From VFMC01 sp044238435 (GTDB lineage Bacteria; Actinomycetota; Acidimicrobiia; Acidimicrobiales; Ilumatobacteraceae): DNA of 64,000 bases. Below are positions 8,378-16,559 of this stretch, one piece after another. The number at the start of each line of letters is the position of its first letter. Position 1 is the stretch's first letter. The DNA lies in contig JBIIDH010000003.1 of the NCBI GenBank assembly GCA_044238435.1, positions 1-64,000 of the forward strand. The letters are read 5' to 3'. The position numbers and the translations under genes are program-made. Below the pieces are notes generated by a model. It was not told the DNA's origin. It was given only the letters and a program-made list of their open reading frames with translations, and did no database searches.

Positions 8378-9082
8378 CGGCGGGGTGCGGCGCACAGGGT
8401 CGGGTTGCACAGGGTCGGGTTGCACAGGGTCGGGCCGCGACGGCGTGACGATGGAGTCGACGATGTCGATGGCCCGGCGCAGATCGGGGCTCACCCGCAC
8501 CTGACCCACCATCTGTCGACCGACCCGCTGGCCCAGACCACCCTGGTCGAGCATGGCGCGAGCCACGAGGGCGCCGGTGCGGCCGCCCACGGGCAGGCGC
8601 CCTGCTGCGACGGCGGCAATGAGCGCGCTCGACGCCTGCGCGGCCACGGGCTGCACCTTGGCCCAGTCGACCTGGGCCGACATCGCCTTCACGGCCTGCA
8701 CCGCATCGGCCGAACGGGTGCCCGCCGTCTCGCGTACCGCTGCCCAGTCGACCTCGCCGAGCAGGCGGGTCACCTCTGCCGCTTCCGCCACGTCCGCCGC
8801 TTCTGCCACCTCCCCCGCATCGACGGCCTCGACAGGCGCGCTGGCAACGGGCTCGACGGTGACGGGCTCGGCGGCGACGGATTCGGCGGCGACGGATTCG
8901 GCGCGGGTGGACCCGAGCAGCGCGAGGAACGCATCGAACTGCGGGATGGGCGACGACCACAGCGTGGCCGCCGGCGTGTCGTCGCCCCGCTTGCCGGCCT
9001 CGTACTCGGCCTTCAGCGTGGCGGCCGCGAGCTTGGCCTGCTTGGCGAACCGACCCAGCGCATCACCCGGTGTGAAGCCCAT
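8366..9082 (-). CDS. Hypothetical protein with pentapeptide repeats
   Basis: 238 residues, no recognised family. The N terminus (FTPGDALGRFAKQAKLAAATLKAEYEAGKRGDDT) is helical. Residues 58-105 are Ala/Glu/Val-rich and partly repetitive (ESVAA units), followed by a helical, conserved-looking segment (VDWAKVQPVAAQASSALIAAVA; GLGQRVGRQMVGQVRVS). The tail is PDPVQ repeated. Both repeats are 15-bp DNA duplications (8861-8905 and 8393-8437). It is the last gene of the S26B signal-peptidase operon, its start overlapping that gene by 20 bp. Its own end overlaps pfkA on the opposite strand. It may be unrelated to secretion. Confidence 0.7.
   Translation of the reverse strand: MGFTPGDALGRFAKQAKLAAATLKAEYEAGKRGDDTPAATLWSSPIPQFDAFLALLGSTRAESVAAESVAAEPVTVEPVASAPVEAVDAGEVAEAADVAEAAEVTRLLGEVDWAAVRETAGTRSADAVQAVKAMSAQVDWAKVQPVAAQASSALIAAVAAGRLPVGGRTGALVARAMLDQGGLGQRVGRQMVGQVRVSPDLRRAIDIVDSIVTPSRPDPVQPDPVQPDPVRRTPPSHG
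8393..8437. repeat. 15-bp tandem repeat x3 (PDPVQ codons)
   Basis: Three units of CACAGGGTCGGGTTG, the last ending CCG. On the minus strand they encode the terminal PDPVQPDPVQPDPV of the hypothetical protein. Confidence 0.9.
8861..8905. repeat. 15-bp tandem repeat x3 (ESVAA codons)
   Basis: Three units of GACGG(A/G)(T/C)TCGGCGGC encode repeated ESVAA/EPVTV-like pentapeptides on the minus strand in the same hypothetical gene that carries the 8393-8437 repeat. Confidence 0.8.
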
Positions 9083-9668
9083 GGCCCGAGTGTACGGCTG
9101 CTTCGGGTCGACGCCGCGTGGCCCGGAAGACCATCACTGCCGCTCCCACGCCCGCCATCACGCCCAGGCCTCCGGGCGACGCGGTGCGCTCGATCACCTC
9201 GTGCAGCAGCGTTCCGTGCTCGGTCTCGGCCACCACCTCGCCCAGCACGTCTTCGGCGGTGGGCAGCCACGGGTCGTTGCTGGTGCGGTTGTCGCCGCGG
9301 GTGAGGTACCCGTTCACGCCGTCGCCACCCACGATGCGGTGCACCACCATCTCGCCCGCCGCCAGGCCGTCGCCGGGAACCCGGTAGACGATCACGTCGC
9401 CGACGTCGTAGCGGTCGTAGTGCCGGGCGACGACCAGGTCGCGGCTGCTCAAGGTGGGCTCCATCGACTCCCCCGACACCCGCACCACCGTGGTGCTGCC
9501 CCCGAACCGGAGCGGCCAGAAGAGATACCCGAACACGATGAGCACGGCGAGGAGCACGAGCGAGCCGACCATCGACACAGCGGAGCCGACGCGCCGCGCC
9601 CGGTGATCGTGCCCGTGCTCGGGCGCCTCCCCGTGCTCGCGCTCGGAGGCCCGCACGATCACGGCCAT
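9063..9668 (-). CDS. Signal peptidase I of the S26B (SipW/Sec11) type
   Basis: 201 residues. A basic, His-rich cytoplasmic head is followed by one membrane segment (about 33-53, MVGSLVLLAVLIVFGYLFW). Then come SGESMEPT with the nucleophilic Ser, GDVIVYRV, VVHRIV and TRGDN, and a second hydrophobic segment near the C terminus. In typical bacterial SPase I the general base is Lys; here the equivalent block reads VVHRIV with His, as in archaeal, ER Sec11 and SipW enzymes. Such peptidases mature dedicated surface or biofilm proteins. The start (ATG 9668) overlaps the stop of the upstream secreted protein (9659), and the 3' end overlaps the next gene by 20 bp. The operon therefore suggests its own substrates. 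Confidence 0.88.
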   Translation of the reverse strand: MAVIVRASEREHGEAPEHGHDHRARRVGSAVSMVGSLVLLAVLIVFGYLFWPLRFGGSTTVVRVSGESMEPTLSSRDLVVARHYDRYDVGDVIVYRVPGDGLAAGEMVVHRIVGGDGVNGYLTRGDNRTSNDPWLPTAEDVLGEVVAETEHGTLLHEVIERTASPGGLGVMAGVGAAVMVFRATRRRPEAAVHSGHGLHTG

Positions 9669-10336
9669 CGGGTCACCAGCACATCGTCGATCCGTTCGCT
9701 GCCCGCACCGGTGGCGACGAGCCCCTGCCACGTGTTCGCCCCGAAGGTGGTCTGATCGGCGGCCGACAGGGTGGCCGACAGCACGGTCGCGCCGTCGACC
9801 CCGATCTCGATCGATGCACCGACCGCCTGTACCCGGAAGCGGTACGAGGCAGCGAGCGCCACCGTCGTCGTCGCGAGGGTGGTGGTGCTGTTTCCCTCCA
9901 CCTTCGCCAGCGTCACCACCCCGGCCTGGGTGACCGTCGCCTGCAGCCGTCGCACGGCCGACGCGGGCGAGGTGGTGCCGCTGTCGCGCACCACCAGACC
10001 GAGGGTGCTCGCCGATGCCCGCACGAAGGTGGCTTCCATCGCCGCGTCGGCGACACCGCTGTTGTAGAGCACCAGTCGGTTCGCCGACCCCGTGGCCGGA
10101 GGACGCAGCTGGCCGGTGACGATGCTCCACGTCCCTGCCACCTGCACCCAGGTCGACCCGCCCCGCGACTGGGGAACGCGCGCCGCGAGATCGGTGCCCG
10201 AGGTGAAGGCATCGGCCATCAGCACCTGCGGCGCGCCACTCGACTGGGTGAACGATCGGGCGAACAGCTGTGCCGAGTGCACGCCGCCCAGCGGGGCCAG
10301 TGTCGCGGCCGTCAGGGCGGCCAGCATCGAGCGCAT
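9659..10336 (-). CDS. Secreted LamG-like (concanavalin-fold) protein, probable S26B substrate
   Basis: 225 residues. The N-terminal hydrophobic segment (MRSMLAALTAATLAPLGGVHS) is a signal peptide, followed by LFARSFTQ. The rest reads as one beta-rich jelly-roll domain with a GSTWVQVAGTWSIVTGQL opening, AMEATFVRASASTLGLVVRDS, YRFRVQAVGASIEIGVDG and a closing IDDVLV. This pattern fits LamG/concanavalin-like domains of exported actinobacterial proteins. It overlaps the upstream gene by one base pair of start and stop (TGATG at 10336) and the signal peptidase by 10 bp. It is therefore translated with its likely processing enzyme. The ligand (glycan or surface polymer) is unknown. Confidence 0.78.
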   Translation of the reverse strand: MRSMLAALTAATLAPLGGVHSAQLFARSFTQSSGAPQVLMADAFTSGTDLAARVPQSRGGSTWVQVAGTWSIVTGQLRPPATGSANRLVLYNSGVADAAMEATFVRASASTLGLVVRDSGTTSPASAVRRLQATVTQAGVVTLAKVEGNSTTTLATTTVALAASYRFRVQAVGASIEIGVDGATVLSATLSAADQTTFGANTWQGLVATGAGSERIDDVLVTRWP

Positions 10337-10740
10337 CAGCCCGAGATGATGACCGCTGCCCCCTGCACGGCGTCGGCAGCAGCCGACACCGGCAGCAGCA
10401 GCGCCAGGCTGGTCCCGGCCACGGTGCCGCTGGCCGACGCGAGCGAGGCGCCGGCCGCACCGCTGAGGGTGATGCCGAGTGTCTGTCCGACACACGCCGG
10501 CGCGATGCCGCTGACCGTTGCAGCGGTCGTGTGGTACGACTGGCTGGTCGCGTCGTAGGCATTGGTGTAGGCGATCGTCACCCCATCGCTGTCGCAGGCC
10601 GCCACCACCGTGTTGCCCGCTGCCAGGCCTGCACTTCCCACGCCACCGATGGTCGTTGCCGAAGCAACCACCACACCACCGGCGACGGTGATTCCGGCCA
10701 CCCCTGCGAGCGCCACTCGTCGAATCGTGGAGATCACCAT
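10336..10740 (-). CDS. Small secreted protein, SipW-dependent-type
   Basis: 134 residues. The signal peptide (VISTIRRVALAGVAGITVAGG) is followed by an Ala/Gly-rich stretch, then CDSDGVTIAYTNAYDATSQS and VSGIAPACVGQTLGITL. This is a compact beta domain with two Cys residues likely to form a disulfide. I recognise the CD.DGV..AYDA pattern from actinobacterial proteins annotated with SipW-dependent signal peptides; that is family memory, not a search. A GAGGTGGG ribosome site precedes the ATG. It is the first gene of the operon that continues with the LamG-like protein and the S26B peptidase. A structural surface or pilus-like role is possible. Confidence 0.75.
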   Translation of the reverse strand: MVISTIRRVALAGVAGITVAGGVVVASATTIGGVGSAGLAAGNTVVAACDSDGVTIAYTNAYDATSQSYHTTAATVSGIAPACVGQTLGITLSGAAGASLASASGTVAGTSLALLLPVSAAADAVQGAAVIISG

Positions 10741-10938
10741 GCTGTTCCCACCTCACTGTTCCACTGGGTTCGCCTCGAGCCGAACGGCCCGTGAACCGCA
10801 CCGTACGGATGCGACGAGGGCTGATCAACGACCTTTCAGGCATTCGGTACACACCGGTCGGCAGGCCGGTACAACCCGACGCATCCGAGGGGGACCAACG
10901 GCACCCTCCTACCGGCTGATCAGCCCGTCGACGCCTGG
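10741..10938. other. Intergenic region with inverted repeats
   Basis: No gene seen. It holds a perfect 12-bp palindrome GGCTGATCAGCC (10914-10925), a partial copy GGCTGATCA at 10829-10837, and a spaced inverted repeat CGGATGCGACG (10806-10816) with CGACGCATCCG (10877-10887, one mismatch). It must carry the promoter of the secretion operon and the end of the peptide operon. I cannot say which element does which. Confidence 0.5.
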
Positions 10939-11670
10939 TCAGACACCCAGCACGAACCCCTCGGTGCACCAACCCAGTATCCGCTCGCCGGCGTCGATGG
11001 CTGCGCTGAGTCGTGCACCGACCTCGGCCCGCACGGCAGCGGCCTCGTCCGGCCGATCGAGCCGCATCGTCGGGTAGTCGGCAGGCACGGGCACGAGGGC
11101 ATCGGACACGGCGGGAATCTCCAGCAACGTGCCGCCCACGGGCGCGTCGAGCCGCCACGACACCTTCACCCGATCGGTGCGCTCGCCGGTGTTGAAGGCG
11201 TCGACCCGGTCGCCGTAGCAGTGCGGCAGGAAGTCGATCACCCGGGCGCCGAGGCGAACCAGGTTGAAGCGGGCGTTGGTGGCCAGCACCGGGTCGAACG
11301 TCCAGCGCATCTCGGTGATGCCGTGCTGCAGGCACTGGGCGCGCTGGGCCAACTTCAGCGCCACGCCCACGCCGCCGCGCCGTTCGGATGCCGCCACCCC
11401 CACCTGATGCGAGTGCAGATGCACGCCACCGGTCCAGCCCAACCAGCCGAGCGCGAAGCCCACGACAGCGTCGTCACGGCGTGCGGTGAGCAGACAGGCC
11501 CCGCCCAGGGCCAACCCGCGCAGCAGGTTGCGCGGCGGCACCACGACAGCACCCCAGATGTGCTCCATCGCGGCGCGGAGCTCGTCGAGTTCAGCCACCT
11601 CCGCGACTGGAGCGATCAGCACACCTGCCGCCTCGGCGGCGGCGAGCGCCTCGTCGTGCGGGTCGATCAT
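10939..11670 (-). CDS. GNAT-family N-acyltransferase (COG3375-like)
   Basis: 243 residues. It has the distinctive layout of the COG3375 GNAT group: MEHIWG near residue 35, LTARRDDAVVGFALGW, LHSHQVGVAASERRGGVGVALKLAQR (acetyl-CoA pyrophosphate loop), MRWTFDPVLATNARFNLVRLG and a closing DRVKVSWRL. Members studied in other bacteria act as N-succinyl- or N-acyltransferases on D-amino acids, in pathways with an M20 desuccinylase. That is established for the NSAR pathway and inference here. The start ATG 11670 overlaps the stop of the M20 gene (ATGA). It is the last gene of the five-gene operon. Confidence 0.85.
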   Translation of the reverse strand: MIDPHDEALAAAEAAGVLIAPVAEVAELDELRAAMEHIWGAVVVPPRNLLRGLALGGACLLTARRDDAVVGFALGWLGWTGGVHLHSHQVGVAASERRGGVGVALKLAQRAQCLQHGITEMRWTFDPVLATNARFNLVRLGARVIDFLPHCYGDRVDAFNTGERTDRVKVSWRLDAPVGGTLLEIPAVSDALVPVPADYPTMRLDRPDEAAAVRAEVGARLSAAIDAGERILGWCTEGFVLGV

Positions 11671-13088
11671 CGACCGCCCTCGCGCGCATGGGCAGCGATC
11701 ACATCGGCCACCGTGGCGGTGACCCGGCGCACCGTGGGCAGGTGCAAGAACTCGTTCGGGCCGTGCGCGTTCGACTCGGGGCCGAGCACGCCCACCAGCA
11801 GGAACTGGGCATCGGGGAACGGATCGCCGAGCATGCCCATGAACGGGATGGTGCCACCGACCCCGCACGAGGCCGGCGGCAGCCCGAAGTGCCGGCGACT
11901 CGCCGCATCGGTGGCAGCGGCCAGCCACGGCGCGAACGCCGGCGCCGCCCAGCCCGGACCGCGGGCCCCGGCGGTCATCCGCACCGAGGCGCCGAACGGC
12001 GGGTCGGCCTCGAGGACGCCGGCGAGTTCGTCGCCCACCGCGTTCACATCGGCGCTCGGAGGCAGCCGCAACGACAGCTTCACCCGCAGCCGCGAGCGGA
12101 ACACGTTGCCGGCGTCGGCCACCGGCGGCAGGCCGTCGATGCCGATCACCTCGAGCGCCGGCCGCCAGGTCTCTCCCAGCAACTCGGCCATCGCGTCGGC
12201 TCCCATCGGCTGCACACCGGGCACCGGACGGAAGCTGTCGGACAGACGCGGGAACGCGTCGGCGGCGATGCGGGCCTCGGCGATGCAGTGCTCGGGGATC
12301 GCCACGTTCGCACTGCGCAGCAGCACCCTGCCGTCGGCCTGGTCCTCGATGCGGTCGAGCAGCACGCGCAGGATGCGGAACGCCGACGGCAGCACACCGC
12401 TGGCCCGGCCGCTGTGCGGGTCGTCGGCGCACACGTCGATCTCGAGCACACCGCCGCACACCCCACGGGTGGAGGTGGTGGTCCACAGCCGGTCGTAGCT
12501 CTCGCAGAACGAGTCGAGGGCGATGACCAGGTCGGTGCCGGCGAAGCGGGGCAGCAACTGTTCGAGGTGGGTCGCGAGGTGCACGCTCGAGCTCTCCTCG
12601 CTGGCCTCGATCATCACCACCAGGCGGGCGTGGTCGATACCGCGTTCGTGCAGTGCGGCCACAGCCAGCAGCGCACCGAACACCGAGTAGCCGTCGTCGG
12701 CGCCACCGCGGCCGTACAAACGGTCGCCGCGCAGCACCGGCTCCCACGGGCCCAGGCCGGGAGCCCACGGCAGCATCTCGGGCTGCTTGTCGAGGTGGCC
12801 GTACAGCAGCACGGTGCGGTCGGCCAGATCGGCGCGGGTAGCCGCGATCTCGACCAGCAGCACCGGGGTGAGGCCAGCCGGCTCGATCAGCTCCACCGTC
12901 ATCCCCGACAGGTCGCGCGCTGCCGCCCAGTCGCGCAACAGCCGCGCCGCCCGGGCGATGTGCCCCGAGGTCTCCCACTCCGGATCGAACATCGGCGAGC
13001 GTGCCGGTACGGCGATGTAGTCCATCATCGTCGGCAACGCCTGCTCCCACTGCCGGTCGATGAATGCCGGGTCGATGACGGTGCTCAT
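11667..13088 (-). CDS. M20-family metallopeptidase/deacylase
   Basis: 473 residues, the usual length for M20 dipeptidases. Metal and catalytic positions are visible: H98 and D100 (YGHLD), D131 (GRGGADDG), E164 and E165 (EASEES), a D in the ALDSF region and His in the C-terminal NAHGPNE. The dimerisation insert lies about 215-330. M20 enzymes hydrolyse dipeptides or remove acyl groups (acetyl, succinyl) from amino acids. The ATGA overlaps at both ends, with the GNAT gene downstream and a serine hydrolase upstream, imply co-translation. Substrate is unproven; an N-acyl amino acid made by the neighbouring GNAT enzyme, or an imported peptide, would fit. Confidence 0.9.
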   Translation of the reverse strand: MSTVIDPAFIDRQWEQALPTMMDYIAVPARSPMFDPEWETSGHIARAARLLRDWAAARDLSGMTVELIEPAGLTPVLLVEIAATRADLADRTVLLYGHLDKQPEMLPWAPGLGPWEPVLRGDRLYGRGGADDGYSVFGALLAVAALHERGIDHARLVVMIEASEESSSVHLATHLEQLLPRFAGTDLVIALDSFCESYDRLWTTTSTRGVCGGVLEIDVCADDPHSGRASGVLPSAFRILRVLLDRIEDQADGRVLLRSANVAIPEHCIAEARIAADAFPRLSDSFRPVPGVQPMGADAMAELLGETWRPALEVIGIDGLPPVADAGNVFRSRLRVKLSLRLPPSADVNAVGDELAGVLEADPPFGASVRMTAGARGPGWAAPAFAPWLAAATDAASRRHFGLPPASCGVGGTIPFMGMLGDPFPDAQFLLVGVLGPESNAHGPNEFLHLPTVRRVTATVADVIAAHAREGGR

Positions 13089-14467
13089 GTGCGGTGCTCC
13101 TCTGCTGCAGCGACGGGTTCGAAGGCCATCAGTTCGGCGCCACCCACCAGCACGGCGATGCGCCGCACCGCGGTGCCGTCGCGCTCGACCTCGAGGGTGG
13201 CGCCCGTCTCTTCGTCGACGAACGTGGTGTCGCCGAGGGCGAACATGCGACGCCGACCGTACGACGCCGGGCTGAACAGCTGGCCGTCGGCGTACTCGAG
13301 CCGCATCGGCCGCCCGAACGGGCCGGCATATCGGCCGGTGTAACTGCCGAGCAGCGTCGGGTCGACCTCCACCACGTCGAGCGTGCGCACATCGAGCGGC
13401 CCCCAGCCGTACTCCGCCGCCAGCGCCCGGCGCACCTCTGCCACCATCGACGCGGCCTGGCCGGTGGCCATCACCACGCCGCCAACGGGGGCCTCGATCA
13501 GCCCGTCGGCCTGGCTGTTGAACCCCTCGTTGCGGCCACTGTGGCCGAAGCGGCGCAACGCGCCCTCGCCGACGAGTTCCGGCCCCAACCCGAACGGACC
13601 GTTGTCGAGCACGGGAGTGACCATCAGCCGCGCCGTTTCGGTGGAGATGGGACCATTGCGCTCGCCGCGCAGGATCTGCTGCACGCCGATCACCCAGCGC
13701 GCCAGGTCGACCGCCGTGGTCCACAACCCTGCGGCCTGCAGTTCGGGGTACACATGGAACCCGCCGGTCACCGGGTTGCCGAGGTCGTCGTGAGCCACCG
13801 CGGCGCGGCCCGTGCGCCCGGGGGCGAGCGGCTGTTCGTACGCACTGTCGACCATGCCGAACGGAGCGAGCACCAACTCGTGCATCAGGTCGGCGAACGG
13901 GCGGCCCGTCACGTCGCAGACGAGCTGCTGCACGACCGTGGAGCCACCGCCCGAGTACTGGCTCACCGTGCCCGGCACGGCGAACGACTCGACCGCCGGG
14001 GTGGCCGAGCCCCCCAGACCCGACAGCAGGTCGGGCACCGACGGCACGGCCGCGCCCACCGGGTATCCGGGGAAGCCCGGCACCGTGAGTCCGGCGGTGT
14101 GGCTGAGGAGGTGGCGCAAGGTGACCGGCTGACCGGTCGAGTGCTCGCTGGCCGGCAGGCGCCAACTGCGCAGGTGAGCGTTCACGTCGTCGTCGAGGTG
14201 CAGCACGCCGTGCTCGACCAGCGCGAGCACACCCACCGCGGCGACGGCCTTGCTGATCGATGCCGCCTGGAACAGGGTCGTGGCCTGCGCGCCGTACCCC
14301 GCCGCCCAGGCCACCTCACCGTCGTCGATGGCTGCAACGGCGAGCGCCGGGATGCGGTAGCGCTGCATCCGCTCGGTGATGCCGTAGGTCTCGACGGGTC
14401 GGCCGGCCACCTGCAGCGCGGCGAGCAGTCCCTCCTCCACCCGGCGCTGGCGGCTCGAGACGCTCAC
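13085..14467 (-). CDS. Serine hydrolase, beta-lactamase/D-aminopeptidase family (S12)
   Basis: 460 residues. The penicillin-binding fold is complete: S68-I-S-K71 nucleophile motif (QAASISKAV), YSGGGS as the Tyr motif, and HSGRNEGF as the KTG-equivalent. A C-terminal beta domain of about 120 residues (YTGRYAGPFGRPMRLEYADG) resembles the lipocalin-like extension of S12 D-aminopeptidases and esterases. No signal peptide is seen, so it is probably cytoplasmic. Start is GTG 14467, overlapping the upstream stop (GTGA). Together with its neighbour it suggests hydrolysis of D-residue-containing peptides or esters rather than antibiotic resistance. Confidence 0.87.
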   Translation of the reverse strand: MSVSSRQRRVEEGLLAALQVAGRPVETYGITERMQRYRIPALAVAAIDDGEVAWAAGYGAQATTLFQAASISKAVAAVGVLALVEHGVLHLDDDVNAHLRSWRLPASEHSTGQPVTLRHLLSHTAGLTVPGFPGYPVGAAVPSVPDLLSGLGGSATPAVESFAVPGTVSQYSGGGSTVVQQLVCDVTGRPFADLMHELVLAPFGMVDSAYEQPLAPGRTGRAAVAHDDLGNPVTGGFHVYPELQAAGLWTTAVDLARWVIGVQQILRGERNGPISTETARLMVTPVLDNGPFGLGPELVGEGALRRFGHSGRNEGFNSQADGLIEAPVGGVVMATGQAASMVAEVRRALAAEYGWGPLDVRTLDVVEVDPTLLGSYTGRYAGPFGRPMRLEYADGQLFSPASYGRRRMFALGDTTFVDEETGATLEVERDGTAVRRIAVLVGGAELMAFEPVAAAEEHRT

Positions 14468-15570
14468 GACGCCACCGGGCCGGTGGGCACCAGACCGCGC
14501 GACACGAACGCGTCGACTGCGGCGTCGAACAGCGCATCGGGGCGCCGGCTCGACTGGTTGATCGTGCCCGTGATGGTGAGTCCACTCGCCGGGTCGAGGC
14601 TCATGATCACACCCCAGTGCCCGCGGTGGCCGCGCAGCACCACGCCCGTCCGCTCGCGGGCCTCGAGGCCGAAGCCGTAGCCGAGGTAGCCGGGCGAGTG
14701 CAGGGCTGGGTCGAGCGTGCGGAACCGGTAGTCGAGCATCTCGTCCAGCCACCGCTCGTCGAGCAGCCGACCGGGGGCGCCGGGCAGACCCAACAGGCCC
14801 TGCGCGAAGCGAGCCAGGTCGTCGGTGGTGGACACCAGGCCACCACCCGCCCAGTCCGACGAACCGTGCAGCACCGACACGTCGAACGACCCCTCGTGGC
14901 TGTGGGCGATGGGCGATCCGCGATGCGGCTCGAACCCCTCGAGGTAGCTGGTGGCCATACCGAGCGGTTCGATGATGCGCGCCCGGTACGCCTCGTGCAG
15001 CGGACGACCGTCGAGGTGCTCGATGATCACGCCCAGCAGCACGTAGCCGGTGTCGCTGTAGGCGTATCCGTAGCCACCCCCGGGCGGGAAGTGCGGGGTG
15101 CCCCAGGCGATGGCGCCCTCGATCATCTCGCGTGGTGTCCACACGTGCCCCGGGTCGGCGAACAGTGCCGCGCCGTAGCTGGGCGACATCGCATAGTCGA
15201 ACAGCCCGCTGGCGTGGGTGAGCAGTTGACGCACCGTGATGGTGGCCCCGTACGACACCCCGTCGAGCACGTGCACCCGGTCGACCAGGTCGAGGTAGGT
15301 GTCGGGCAGGTGCTGGGCCATCAGATCGTCGAGGCCGAGGAGGCCCTCCGCTGCCAACTGGGTGACGACCGTGGCAGTGAGCGTCTTGGTGACGCTGGCG
15401 ATGCGGAACGGCGAGTCGACCTGTGCCGGCTCGCCGCCGCGGCTGAGGCCACCGGCGACGTGACGCCACACACCCGAGCCGGGCAGTTCGACGCGCAGGA
15501 GACAGGCGGCACCCTCCACGGCCGCCTCGGCGTCGACTGCGGCCTGCAGATCGTCGGCGATGGATGTCAT
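14464..15570 (-). CDS. Serine hydrolase, beta-lactamase class C-like
   Basis: 368 residues. Motifs: S59-V-T-K62 (RIASVTKTL), YSDTGY as the Tyr-x-Asn-like element, GLVSTTDDLARFAQGLLG, and HRGHWG as the KTG-equivalent. It lacks the C-terminal barrel present in its operon neighbour and has no signal peptide. The family covers D-alanyl-D-alanine carboxypeptidases, D-amino-acid amidases and esterases. Start ATG 15570 overlaps the stop of the asparaginase gene (ATGA), and its own stop overlaps the next start (GTGA). Two different S12 proteins in one operon suggest sequential or broad cleavage of imported substrates. Confidence 0.87.
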   Translation of the reverse strand: MTSIADDLQAAVDAEAAVEGAACLLRVELPGSGVWRHVAGGLSRGGEPAQVDSPFRIASVTKTLTATVVTQLAAEGLLGLDDLMAQHLPDTYLDLVDRVHVLDGVSYGATITVRQLLTHASGLFDYAMSPSYGAALFADPGHVWTPREMIEGAIAWGTPHFPPGGGYGYAYSDTGYVLLGVIIEHLDGRPLHEAYRARIIEPLGMATSYLEGFEPHRGSPIAHSHEGSFDVSVLHGSSDWAGGGLVSTTDDLARFAQGLLGLPGAPGRLLDERWLDEMLDYRFRTLDPALHSPGYLGYGFGLEARERTGVVLRGHRGHWGVIMSLDPASGLTITGTINQSSRRPDALFDAAVDAFVSRGLVPTGPVAS

Positions 15571-16541
15571 GTGGAACTCCGTTCAGCGGGGTCGTAGGCG
15601 AGCGCCCGGTCGGCCAGCCAGGCGGCTGCTGCGTCGCGGTCGGTGCAGGTGCCGAGCGCCGCCATCGTGGCGAGACGGGCCTTCTGCGCGGTGAGGCCAC
15701 CGGCGCCAACGGCACCGAGCAGGGCGAGGTCGGGGGTGCTGGTGGTGTGGGTGAACGGACGCGAGGCCAGCACCACCAGCACGCCCTCGTTCCAGGCGCG
15801 GTGGATGCCGGCCCACAGTTGGCGAGGCACGTTGAGGTTGCCGAACACGTCGATCACGATGCCACGCCGACCGGCCAGCGCCCGGTCGAGTTCGGCCGGT
15901 TCGATGCCGGGATACGCCGTGAGCAACCCCACGGCAGGCTCGAACGCAGTGGCACCCGAACGGGTCGCCGGACGAGCCGCCGCCAACTCGACCACGCCGT
16001 CGTGCACCGTGCCCAGCGTCGTGAGCGGTGCCGACGTGAAGGCATCGACCGACCGGGCGTTGCACTTGGCGACCCGGTCGGCGGCATGCACGTGCCCGTC
16101 GAGGCACACCATCACCTCGCGACCCACTGCTGCGCCGGACGACGCCAGCACGATGGCGTCGCGCAGATTGCCCGGCCCGTCGGGCGCAGGGTGCGAGTGA
16201 ACCCGCATCGACCCGGTGAACACCACGGCCGGACGTGTGGCCGACCGTCCGAGCAGCAGGTCGGTGACGAACGCCGTCAGCTCGATCGTGTCGGTGCCGT
16301 GGGCCACCACCACCCCGGCGGGAGCCGCTGCGATGCGCCGGGCGACTGCCACCATGTCGTCGACCGTCAGGTTGCTGCTCGGCCCCGACGCCACGTCGTC
16401 GACCTCGACCTGCACCGGCAGCCGTCCGAGTTCGTCGACGAGCGCACGGCCCGGCACCTCGGTCCACGCCTGCCCGTCGAAGTGCGACGCGATGGTGCCG
16501 CCCGTGGCGATCACCCGCACCGTGCTCATTCGGTCGCTCAT
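15567..16541 (-). CDS. Asparaginase-family amidohydrolase
   Basis: 324 residues. It holds the two threonine signature blocks: IATGGTIAS near the N terminus and VVAHGTDTIELTA near residue 85, plus FTGSMR and DGPGNLRDA. These identify the bacterial type L-asparaginase/glutaminase fold. It hydrolyses Asn or a related amide to release ammonia; substrates of paralogues vary. Start is ATG 16541, with ATG 16529 also possible; neither has a strong ribosome site. It is first of five co-directional genes linked by 4-bp overlaps, divergent from the peptide-binding protein gene. No signal peptide is seen, consistent with cytoplasmic breakdown of imported peptides. Confidence 0.87.
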   Translation of the reverse strand: MSDRMSTVRVIATGGTIASHFDGQAWTEVPGRALVDELGRLPVQVEVDDVASGPSSNLTVDDMVAVARRIAAAPAGVVVAHGTDTIELTAFVTDLLLGRSATRPAVVFTGSMRVHSHPAPDGPGNLRDAIVLASSGAAVGREVMVCLDGHVHAADRVAKCNARSVDAFTSAPLTTLGTVHDGVVELAAARPATRSGATAFEPAVGLLTAYPGIEPAELDRALAGRRGIVIDVFGNLNVPRQLWAGIHRAWNEGVLVVLASRPFTHTTSTPDLALLGAVGAGGLTAQKARLATMAALGTCTDRDAAAAWLADRALAYDPAERSST

Positions 16542-16559
16542 CGCCGGGTCTGCCGTCTC

